Assembly: GCA_018382125.1 (NCBI GenBank)
Contig: JAGZQO010000046.1
Coordinates: 1 to 9,716 of the forward strand
Origin: Collinsella sp.
Lineage (GTDB): Bacteria > Actinomycetota > Coriobacteriia > Coriobacteriales > Coriobacteriaceae
Direction: 5' to 3'
DNA length: 9,716 nt
Part shown: piece by piece, positions 1 to 5,040 of the stretch
Layout of the letters: every line of letters starts with the position of its first letter
How positions within the stretch are numbered: the first letter of the stretch is position 1
Position numbers and translations under genes: made by a program
The notes under the pieces: generated by a model
What the model saw: only the letters and a program-made list of their open reading frames with translations
Database searches by the model: none
What the model was told of the DNA's origin: nothing

Positions 1-1
1 C

Positions 2-37
2 GAGATAGTCGAGAAGCGCGGTCTCAAGAAGGAGTAA
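2..37 (+). CDS. C-terminal end of a gene entering from the left (partial)
   Basis: One frame reads eleven codons (EIVEKRGLKKE) to a TAA at 35-37. The charged Lys/Glu-rich ending looks like a real protein C-terminus, and the stop falls 24 bases before the stop codon of the convergent tatD gene, a normal convergent spacing. Another frame stays open to about 153 but runs deep into tatD, so it is less likely. The family cannot be recognised from so few residues. Confidence 0.35.
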   Translation, partial: EIVEKRGLKKE

Positions 38-61
38 CATCGGGACTTGCAGCGACGGACC

Positions 62-877
62 TCAGGACACTCTTACACCACGTCTGCGCGCGCGACCGCG
101 AAGGTCAAATACAGAGCGCGCATTTGCTAAAACTGCCGACTCAATGTGCTTAGCGTCACAGTTTTTGAGTGAGGCAATGCGCATCGAGGTCCTTGTGAGC
201 GATCTGATAAGCGACTGTGCGCTTGTTTCGGTGTTTGCCTCCGCTGGTGCATCGGTCTCGAGCAGTAAACGATCGAGTGGAATCTGTCGTGCGTATTCGC
301 GTCCTCGTTTAGACGCGAGCATGCGTTCGTTGACGGAAAAATAACAGTCCGCATCACGCGCGCGGACGAGTTCGTCCGAAGTGCCGCTAAACCAGTGGAA
401 GATGATAACGGGGGAGTCGGGGTTTGGGATGAGTAGTCCATGCGATTCGAGGACGTCCAGTACGGCTCCTGCCGAACGAACGGCGTGAATTGATATCACG
501 CGCCCGGTAAGAGGATGCTGCACGAGTGTATCGCAGAGCCGGTCAAATGCCTGTATTTGTAGCGGCTCACTTCCGGCAAAGCGTGCGGAAAAGTCGAGTC
601 CCACCTCGCCGATGTAGCGCTCTTGGGCAGCAACTTCGCAAAGCAGATCGACTTCGGCAGGACCGCAGCGGCCGTCGGCGAGCCACCAGGGGTGGAGCCC
701 AACGCCAGCGATGACGCCTGGTAGGCGACGGGCGCGCTCGTTTGCGGCCGAAAAGTCGCGTGGGTCGACCCCGCAGTCAAAGAGCCCCAGACCCGACGCC
801 GCCGACTCACTGGCTGCAGCATCGGGGCCGAGCATCAAATCAAGATGACAATGCGTGTCAAAGAATTGCGGTTCCAT
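62..877 (-). CDS. tatD: TatD family metal-dependent hydrolase (DNase)
   Basis: This 271-residue protein has the usual length and all the hallmark motifs of TatD enzymes, TIM-barrel metallohydrolases with exo/endonuclease activity in the cytoplasm. Visible are the N-terminal metal pair H9/H11 in DTHCHLD, GVGLHPW at 58-64, the metal-bridging Glu91 in GEVGLD, His131 in ISIHAVRSA, His161 in FHWFSG and Asp209 in LLLETDAP. The start at 877 puts DTHCHLD seven residues in, as expected for the family. An AGGA Shine-Dalgarno lies nine bases upstream, inside the 14-base gap after tcdA. The gene is the downstream member of a likely tcdA-tatD transcript. The C-terminus ends in an Arg-rich stretch (RGRARRRGVRVS). 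Family assignment is secure; the in vivo substrate is not known from the sequence. Confidence 0.93.
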   Translation of the reverse strand: MEPQFFDTHCHLDLMLGPDAAASESAASGLGLFDCGVDPRDFSAANERARRLPGVIAGVGLHPWWLADGRCGPAEVDLLCEVAAQERYIGEVGLDFSARFAGSEPLQIQAFDRLCDTLVQHPLTGRVISIHAVRSAGAVLDVLESHGLLIPNPDSPVIIFHWFSGTSDELVRARDADCYFSVNERMLASKRGREYARQIPLDRLLLETDAPAEANTETSAQSLIRSLTRTSMRIASLKNCDAKHIESAVLANARSVFDLRGRARRRGVRVS

Positions 878-891
878 CGCAGGACATCCTG

Positions 892-1686
892 CTAGTCCAG
901 GCGTTGGCCGTCGGCGCGTACGCGCTCGGTGCCGCGCCCGCTGATCTGGCGGATAACCTCGCCGGCGATCATCTGACCCATGATGGGCGGCATAAAACTG
1001 GCGGTGCCCAACTCGGTGCGCTCGTGGATATTGGAAGGGTCGCGGGGCTGTGTCTTAACCGATTCCTCGCAGCTAAACAGTACATGTAGGCTCTTGATGC
1101 CGCGCTTCTTACATTCTTTGCGCATGATGCGGCTCATGGGGTCACGTACCGTATCGAAAATGTCGGCAAAGCGGAGGCACTCGGGATGGAGCTTGTTGGC
1201 CCCGCCCATGGAGCTAACCAAACGAATGCCGTGGTCCTGAGCATATTTGGCAATGGTAAGCTTGGCCGAGATGGTGTCGATGGCGTCGACGACGTAGTCG
1301 AGCTTGCCACCCGTCTGCTCCAAAACGCTCGCGAAGAACTCGTCGATGTTGTCGCTCAGCAGGTATTCGGTGCGCTTGATAACGGTGGCGGCGGGATTGA
1401 TATCGCGAATCATGGCATCCATCACGTCCACTTTGCGCTTGCCGATGGTGCTGTGAAAGGCGATGGCCTGGCGATTGATATTGCTGGGCGCGATGATGTC
1501 CTTGTCCAGAATGACGAAATGACCGATGCCGCCGCGGGCGAGTGCCTCGCAGCAGTTGGAGCCCACGCCTCCGCAGCCGAGCACCAGCACCGTAGCATCG
1601 GCGAGCTTATCGAGTGCCTCGCGGCCCATGATGATCTCGAGCTTGGTGTCGCGTGTCTCGACGAGAGCGGCAGCGGTTTCGGTCAT
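892..1686 (-). CDS. tcdA: tRNA threonylcarbamoyladenosine dehydratase, ThiF/E1-like
   Basis: This 264-residue protein is an ATP-dependent E1-like enzyme of the TcdA (CsdL/YgdL) family. The family cyclises t6A at position 37 of tRNA to ct6A. Visible are the nucleotide-binding glycine loop GCGGVGSN at 37-44, Asp61 after the second strand, the NINRQ motif at 69-73, DAIDT at 134-138 and SSMGGANKLHP at 158-168. The last of these, with the following RDPMSRIMRKECKKRGI, separates TcdA from ThiF and MoeB. The E1 Cys-x-x-Cys zinc pairs of MoeB are absent. The start is taken at 1686: a GGAGG Shine-Dalgarno (complement of 1693-1697) directly abuts the alternative ATG at 1692 but sits six bases from this one. 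tatD follows after 14 bases, so the two are probably cotranscribed. Confidence 0.92.
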   Translation of the reverse strand: MTETAAALVETRDTKLEIIMGREALDKLADATVLVLGCGGVGSNCCEALARGGIGHFVILDKDIIAPSNINRQAIAFHSTIGKRKVDVMDAMIRDINPAATVIKRTEYLLSDNIDEFFASVLEQTGGKLDYVVDAIDTISAKLTIAKYAQDHGIRLVSSMGGANKLHPECLRFADIFDTVRDPMSRIMRKECKKRGIKSLHVLFSCEESVKTQPRDPSNIHERTELGTASFMPPIMGQMIAGEVIRQISGRGTERVRADGQRLD

Positions 1687-1730
1687 AGACATCCTCCGAT
1701 GGGGAAGCGAATCGTGTTTTAGCTATCGCC

Positions 1731-1759
1731 ATTATAGGTGTTATCGCGATTCCATTTGA
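1731..1759 (-). promoter_or_regulatory. Probable tcdA-tatD promoter
   Basis: On the minus strand a perfect TATAAT -10 box lies at 1736-1731, with a weak -35 (TCAAAT) 17 bases further upstream at 1759-1754. Transcription would begin near 1724, giving a leader of about 38 bases before the tcdA start. An AGCCC-tt-GGGCT inverted repeat at 1759-1770 touches the -35 region and could be a binding site, but it is short. Confidence 0.55.
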
Positions 1760-1772
1760 GCCCTTGGGCTTA

Positions 1773-1801
1773 TTGAAATGGGATCGGGGTTCGCATAAGA
1801 T
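1773..1801 (+). promoter_or_regulatory. Candidate promoter for a small RNA
   Basis: TTGAAA at 1773-1778 (five of six matches to the -35 consensus) is followed, after 17 bases, by TAAGAT at 1796-1801 (four of six matches to the -10). It would start a transcript near 1808 that ends at the terminator at 1903. It was sought because that terminator has no upstream gene, so this is a weak call. Confidence 0.3.
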
Positions 1802-1807
1802 TGAAGC

Positions 1808-1903
1808 AGATGGCACCCGTTGCAGCGGGTTGGCCAACTCCAAAACACGTTTGTAGCGTGAGAAGTGGCCGTCTTCGCATTACGCGGAGGCGGCTATTTT
1901 TTT
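1808..1903 (+). ncRNA. Candidate small RNA or terminated leader, about 96 nt
   Basis: This stretch lies between divergent tcdA and sdpR and holds no convincing coding sequence. It ends in a strong intrinsic terminator with no gene in front of it on this strand. Three structures are visible: a hairpin ACCCG/CGGGT at 1815-1830; a hairpin CACG/CGTG at 1846-1860 enclosed by GGCCA/TGGCC (1832-1836 with 1866-1870); and the terminator stem at 1868-1894. The enclosing stem shares bases 1868-1870 with the terminator, so the two compete slightly at the base. No known RNA family is recognised. A 32-codon frame from ATG 1810 runs through the terminator and has no good ribosome binding site. The 5' end is inferred from a weak promoter. 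Confidence 0.35.
1866..1903 (+). terminator. Intrinsic terminator without an obvious upstream gene
   Basis: An 11-bp stem, GCCGTCTTCGC (1868-1878) with GCGGAGGCGGC (1884-1894), includes two G-T wobbles. It closes an ATTAC loop and is followed by TA and seven T residues (1897-1903). The T run is on the plus strand only, so it stops rightward transcription. The nearest upstream plus-strand gene ends outside the window, across the leftward tcdA and tatD genes. Confidence 0.8.
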
Positions 1904-1913
1904 GAATACAAGA

Positions 1914-1937
1914 TTAGATAGTTAGACAAACATCTAA
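1914..1937. promoter_or_regulatory. Candidate SdpR (ArsR-type) operator
   Basis: TTAGAT at 1914-1919 is the exact reverse complement of ATCTAA at 1932-1937. A third half-site, TTAGA at 1922-1926, forms a tighter inverted repeat with TCTAA at 1933-1937, with a six-base spacer. The cluster covers the presumed -35 box and the promoter spacer of sdpR. That is where an autoregulating ArsR-family repressor would bind. The link to SdpR is inferred from position. Confidence 0.5.
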
Positions 1938-1951
1938 ATATCGAGTATAGT
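1922..1951 (+). promoter_or_regulatory. Probable sdpR-sdpI promoter
   Basis: A TTAGAC -35-like box (1922-1927) and a TATAGT -10-like box (1946-1951, five of six matches) are separated by 18 bases in a locally AT-rich stretch. Transcription would start near 1958, about 28 bases before the sdpR start codon. The promoter lies just after the orphan terminator and overlaps the candidate operator. Confidence 0.55.
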
Positions 1952-1985
1952 GTGCGCGTCATGAGAGATGATGAGAGGAGGTCTT

Positions 1986-2264
1986 ATGCCGGGAGAGGGT
2001 TTTAAGGCGCTTGCCGATCCAACGCGACGGCGCATTTTGGAGTTGCTGCGCGAGGGCAATTGCACGGCGGGGGAGCTTGCCGAGCATTTCGATATCAGTA
2101 AGCCGTCGCTGAGCCATCACTTGGCGACGCTCAAAAACGCCGGGTTGGTGACCGACGAGCGCCATGGCCAAAACATCGTATACAGCTTAAACACCACCGT
2201 CATGCAGGATTTGATTGGCTGGTTTATGGGTTTTACAAACACGGAAGGTGATAAGGATGAATAA
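1986..2264 (+). CDS. sdpR: ArsR/SdpR family winged-helix repressor
   Basis: This 92-residue DNA-binding protein of the ArsR superfamily is closest in form to the SdpR autorepressors. It opens with FKALADPTRRRILELL (6-21), the signature first helix of this group. The helix-turn-helix follows at about 27-52 (TAGELAEHFDISKPSLSHHLATLKNAGLV), with the wing at 55-68. No ArsR metal-binding Cys cluster is present; the only Cys, at 26, is not in the ELCVC position. The start at 1986 is preferred over ATGs at 1968 and 1971 because AGGAGG lies at 1976-1981, just upstream, and the family begins a few residues before FKALADPTRR. The last codons overlap the start of sdpI by eight bases. In the Bacillus subtilis system SdpR represses its own operon and is held at the membrane by SdpI when toxin is present; whether that holds here is inference. 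Confidence 0.9.
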   Translation: MPGEGFKALADPTRRRILELLREGNCTAGELAEHFDISKPSLSHHLATLKNAGLVTDERHGQNIVYSLNTTVMQDLIGWFMGFTNTEGDKDE

Positions 2265-2961
2265 CGAAAACAAGGGCATTCACCCCACGGGGGTATCGTC
2301 GCGCGTGTGGATTGCGCTGGTTGCTCTGTGCGTCGCCAATGTCGTAGCGCACCTCATGGTGATGCCGAGCTTGCCTGCGCAGATTCCCACGCACTGGGGA
2401 GCGAACGGCGCCGTCGACGGTTGGGGCCCTAGCTGGATGGCCTCCGCGCTCGGCGTGCTGCCTCTGGCGCTTCTTGCAATGTTCTGCGTGGTGCCGCGCA
2501 TCGATCCCAAAGGTGAGGCATATCGAACCTCGGGCAAGTTCTATCAGGGCTTCGTAATCGCCTTTACCTTGTTCATGTGTGCCGTAAGCTGGCTGGGAGA
2601 GCTTACGGTCTGGGGCGTGGTGCCGGCGGTCGGTTCGGTCAACGTGCTGATTTCCGGTGCTATCGGTTTGCTGTTCATCGGCGTAGGCAACTACTTGCCG
2701 CGTGTGAAGCAGAACTATACGCTCGGTATCAAGACGCCTTGGGCGCTTGCCGATCCCGAGAACTGGCGCCGTACGCAGCGCTTTGGCGGTGCCTGCTTTA
2801 TGGTGCTGGGTGTTGGCCTGATTGCGATGGGCGTGGCGGGCAGCGTGCTTTCGAGTGAAGTCGTCGCCGCGGTGATTGCGGTTCTGGCGTTTGGTTCGGT
2901 CGGAGCCGTCTACGTCTACTCGTATCTGCTGTGGCGCAAATCGCAGCGAGCCGCTCGTTAA
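2257..2961 (+). CDS. sdpI: SdpI family membrane protein (DUF1648 plus SdpI domain)
   Basis: This 234-residue integral membrane protein has about six hydrophobic helices, near 17-35, 62-80, 99-118, 126-145, 177-197 and 201-224. After helix one comes the DUF1648 motif, LPAQIPTHWGANGAVDGWG (39-57). The SdpI domain is marked by GNYLPRVKQNYTLGIKTPWAL (144-164) and W170. In B. subtilis SdpI gives immunity to the SdpC killing peptide and also acts as its signal receptor. The ATG at 2257 is chosen because an AAGG Shine-Dalgarno lies at 2245-2248. An earlier in-frame ATG at 2215 would sit well inside sdpR without a binding site. The overlap with sdpR suggests translational coupling. No SdpC-like peptide gene is in the window. 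The family call is firm; immunity function is unproven. Confidence 0.9.
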   Translation: MNNENKGIHPTGVSSRVWIALVALCVANVVAHLMVMPSLPAQIPTHWGANGAVDGWGPSWMASALGVLPLALLAMFCVVPRIDPKGEAYRTSGKFYQGFVIAFTLFMCAVSWLGELTVWGVVPAVGSVNVLISGAIGLLFIGVGNYLPRVKQNYTLGIKTPWALADPENWRRTQRFGGACFMVLGVGLIAMGVAGSVLSSEVVAAVIAVLAFGSVGAVYVYSYLLWRKSQRAAR

Positions 2962-3027
2962 GGTTGCGGAAAACTAGCGTACGCAGTTCATAGTATGTTC
3001 CGGGGGACTTTTCCCAGGTAGTATTAG

Positions 3028-3055
3028 GGGGTATGGGCAACCATGCCCCTTTTTT
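3028..3055 (+). terminator. Intrinsic terminator after sdpI
   Basis: A nine-pair stem, GGGGTATGG (3028-3036) with CCATGCCCC (3041-3049) and one T-G wobble, closes a GNRA-type GCAA loop. Six T residues follow (3050-3055). It lies 66 bases beyond the sdpI stop and 91 bases before ettA. It probably ends the sdpRI transcript, though a leader attenuator for ettA cannot be excluded without mapped transcript starts. Confidence 0.85.
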
Positions 3056-3146
3056 CGTTAAGTTTCAGAGCTGGTTCCCTCATTTCGTTTCCACTAAAGC
3101 GAATCAAGAATAGGGAAACAGCAGGTAGAAAGGATAGAACAGACAT

Positions 3147-4826
3147 ATGGCGGAGTTTATCTACCAGATGTATCAGGCTCGCAAGGCCCATGGCGACAAG
3201 GTAATCCTTGACGACGTGACCCTGAGCTTCTACCCCGGTGCCAAGATCGGCGTCGTGGGCCCCAACGGTATGGGCAAGTCGACCCTGCTCAAGATCATGG
3301 CCGGCATCGAGGAGGTCTCCAACGGCGATGCCAGGCTTACCCCCGGCTACACCGTGGGCATCCTGCAGCAGGAGCCGCCGCTCGACGACGACAAGACCGT
3401 CATCGAGAACGTGCGCATGGCATTTGGCGACATGATCGCCAAGGTCGATCGCTTCAACAAGATCGGCGAGGAGATGTGCGACCCGGACTGCGACATGGAT
3501 GCCCTCATGGCCGAGATGGGCAAGCTCCAGGACGAGATCGACGCCGCCGACGGCTGGGATATCGATTCCAAGCTCGGCCAGGCCATGGACGCCCTGCAGC
3601 TGCCCGATTCCGACATGCCGGTCAACGTACTTTCCGGCGGCGAGCGCCGTCGCGTGGCCCTGTGCAAGCTGCTGCTCGAGGCTCCCGACCTGCTGTTGCT
3701 CGACGAGCCCACGAACCACCTGGACGCCGAGTCGATCCTGTGGCTCGAGCATTTCCTGCACAACTACCAGGGTGCAGTGCTGGCCGTCACGCACGACCGC
3801 TACTTCTTGGATAACGTTGCCGAGTGGATCTGCGAGGTCGACCGCGGCCACCTCTATCCCTACAAGGGCAACTACTCCACGTATCTGGAGACCAAGGCCG
3901 CCCGTATTGAGGCTCAGGGTAACCGCGACGCCAAGCTCGCCAAGCGCATGGAGGCCGAGCTCGAGTGGGTGCGCAGTTCGCCCAAGGCCCGCCAGGCCAA
4001 GAACAAGGCCCGTCTGGCTCGCTACGAGGAGATGGAGGCCGAGGCCCGCGCAAGTCAGAAGCTCGACTGGACCGACATCCGCATTCCTGTGGGCCCGCGT
4101 CTGGGCAACAAGGTGCTCGAGGCTCATCACCTGCACAAGGAGTTCGATGGCCGTGTGCTCATCGACGACCTATCGTTCACCCTGCCGCGCAACGGCATCG
4201 TGGGCGTCATCGGCCCCAACGGCGTCGGTAAGACCACACTGTTCAAGACGATTGTGGGTCTGGAGCCGCTGACTTCGGGCGAGCTCGAGGTGGGCGAGAC
4301 CGTCAAGATTTCTTACGTCGACCAGAACCGTTCCGGCATCGACCCCGATAAGAACCTGTGGGAGGTCGTCTCGGACGGCCTGGATCACATGATGGTCGGC
4401 GAGACCGAGGTCCCCAGCCGCGCGTACGTGGCGAGCTTTGGCTTTAAGGGCCAGGACCAGCAGAAGCGCGCCGGCGTACTCTCCGGTGGCGAGCGCAACC
4501 GTCTGAACCTGGCACTCACGCTCAAGCAGGGCGGCAACCTGCTGCTCCTCGACGAGCCCACCAACGACCTCGACGTCGAGACGCTGTCCTCACTCGAAGC
4601 GGCGCTGCTCGAGTTCCCGGGCTGCTCGGTGGTCATTAGCCACGACCGTATGTTCCTGGACCGCGTCGCCACACACATTCTGGCGTGGGAGGGCACCGAC
4701 GAGAATCCGGGCAACTGGTATTGGTTCGAGGGCAACTTCGAGGCCTATCAGGCCAATCGCATCGAGCGCCTGGGCGAGGACGCGGCCCAGCCGCATCGTA
4801 TCCACCGTAAGCTGACGCGTGACTAG
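3147..4826 (+). CDS. ettA: ABC-F ATPase, energy-dependent translational throttle EttA
   Basis: This 559-residue soluble ABC-F protein binds the ribosomal E site and couples ATP state to early elongation. It has two ATPase cassettes and no membrane domain. Cassette one shows Walker A GPNGMGKST (38-46), signature LSGGE (162-166), Walker B LLLLDEPTNHLD (182-193) and switch His216. Cassette two shows GPNGVGKTT (356-364), LSGGE (445-449), LLLLDEPTNDLD (465-476) and His499. The short arm insertion (about 95-140) and the basic linker with RSSPKARQAKNKARLARYEE (276-295) are as in EttA, as are IPVGPRLG (313-320) and the ending FEGNFEAYQANRIERLG...PHRI. The length matches E. coli EttA (555 residues), which argues against an antibiotic-resistance ABC-F. 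The AAAGGA site lies about 12 bases before the ATG, rather far, but the N-terminus fits the family. It is probably monocistronic. Confidence 0.95.
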   Translation: MAEFIYQMYQARKAHGDKVILDDVTLSFYPGAKIGVVGPNGMGKSTLLKIMAGIEEVSNGDARLTPGYTVGILQQEPPLDDDKTVIENVRMAFGDMIAKVDRFNKIGEEMCDPDCDMDALMAEMGKLQDEIDAADGWDIDSKLGQAMDALQLPDSDMPVNVLSGGERRRVALCKLLLEAPDLLLLDEPTNHLDAESILWLEHFLHNYQGAVLAVTHDRYFLDNVAEWICEVDRGHLYPYKGNYSTYLETKAARIEAQGNRDAKLAKRMEAELEWVRSSPKARQAKNKARLARYEEMEAEARASQKLDWTDIRIPVGPRLGNKVLEAHHLHKEFDGRVLIDDLSFTLPRNGIVGVIGPNGVGKTTLFKTIVGLEPLTSGELEVGETVKISYVDQNRSGIDPDKNLWEVVSDGLDHMMVGETEVPSRAYVASFGFKGQDQQKRAGVLSGGERNRLNLALTLKQGGNLLLLDEPTNDLDVETLSSLEAALLEFPGCSVVISHDRMFLDRVATHILAWEGTDENPGNWYWFEGNFEAYQANRIERLGEDAAQPHRIHRKLTRD

Positions 4827-4829
4827 ATC

Positions 4830-4856
4830 GTTACGCGGTTTTCCAAACCGCGTAAC
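4830..4856. repeat. Perfect 12-bp hairpin right after ettA
   Basis: GTTACGCGGTTT (4830-4841) and AAACCGCGTAAC (4845-4856) are exact reverse complements around a TCC loop, three bases after the ettA stop codon. No T run follows (TGCTCGACG), so it is not a classical terminator. It may stabilise the ettA mRNA 3' end. The right arm can instead pair with GTTACGC at 4979-4985, linking it to the large palindrome that follows. Confidence 0.7.
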
Positions 4857-4860
4857 TGCT

Positions 4861-4978
4861 CGACGCGGCGCGGGTCGCAAGCACCCCATCTTGCCGTTCA
4901 AGCCGTCGCTCGCGTACCGAAGTACGCGTCGCTCCTCTTTCACGGCAACCTGGGGCACTTGCGGCCCGCTCGCTGTTG
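4861..4978. repeat. Large imperfect intergenic palindrome, about 118 bp
   Basis: The two halves pair in a single register about a centre at 4919/4920. The core is CGCGTAC/GTACGCG around CGAA (4911-4928). Further out are TTGCCGT/ACGGCAA (4891-4897 with 4942-4948), ACCCC near 4884-4888 with GGGGT-type partners at 4951-4955, and CGGGTCGCAAG (4871-4881) with CTTGCGGCCCG (4958-4968, one wobble). An internal stretch, 4898-4910 against 4929-4941, is mostly unpaired. Such an element could be a REP- or MITE-like repeat or a structured 3' untranslated RNA. Copy number cannot be judged from one window. Confidence 0.65.
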
Positions 4979-4994
4979 GTTACGCAACATCAAC

Positions 4995-5036
4995 AAATAA
5001 AAACGGCTCAAATCCTGATTTGGATTTGAGCCGTTT
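4995..5036 (-). terminator. Strong terminator of the leftward 435-aa gene
   Basis: A perfect 15-bp stem, AAACGGCTCAAATCC (5001-5015) with GGATTTGAGCCGTTT (5022-5036), closes a TGATTT loop. Read leftward, the stem runs into a T-rich tail (TTTTTATTTG, ending near 4995). It starts four bases past the stop codon of the gene at 5041. On the plus strand the tail is only TTTG, so it would stop ettA transcription weakly if at all. Confidence 0.88.
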
Positions 5037-5040
5037 GTCG

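Noticed and set aside
1810..1905. 32-codon frame (MAPVAAGWPTPKH...) as a leader peptide
   Set aside because: No good Shine-Dalgarno precedes it, it reads through the terminator stem and its T run, and it has no run of regulatory codons.
3024..4136. 370-codon minus-strand open frame opposite ettA
   Set aside because: It is antisense to an unambiguous EttA and crosses the terminator at 3028-3055. Its Leu/Val/Gly/His-rich translation looks like a shadow frame.
3147..4826. Antibiotic-resistance ABC-F interpretation of the ettA gene
   Set aside because: The length, short arm, linker and C-terminal motifs match EttA, and there is no long interdomain loop extension typical of resistance ABC-F proteins.
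4590..4958. 122-codon minus-strand frame spanning the ettA 3' end and the palindrome
   Set aside because: It is antisense to conserved EttA sequence and starts within the palindromic element. Symmetry of that element alone can keep frames open.
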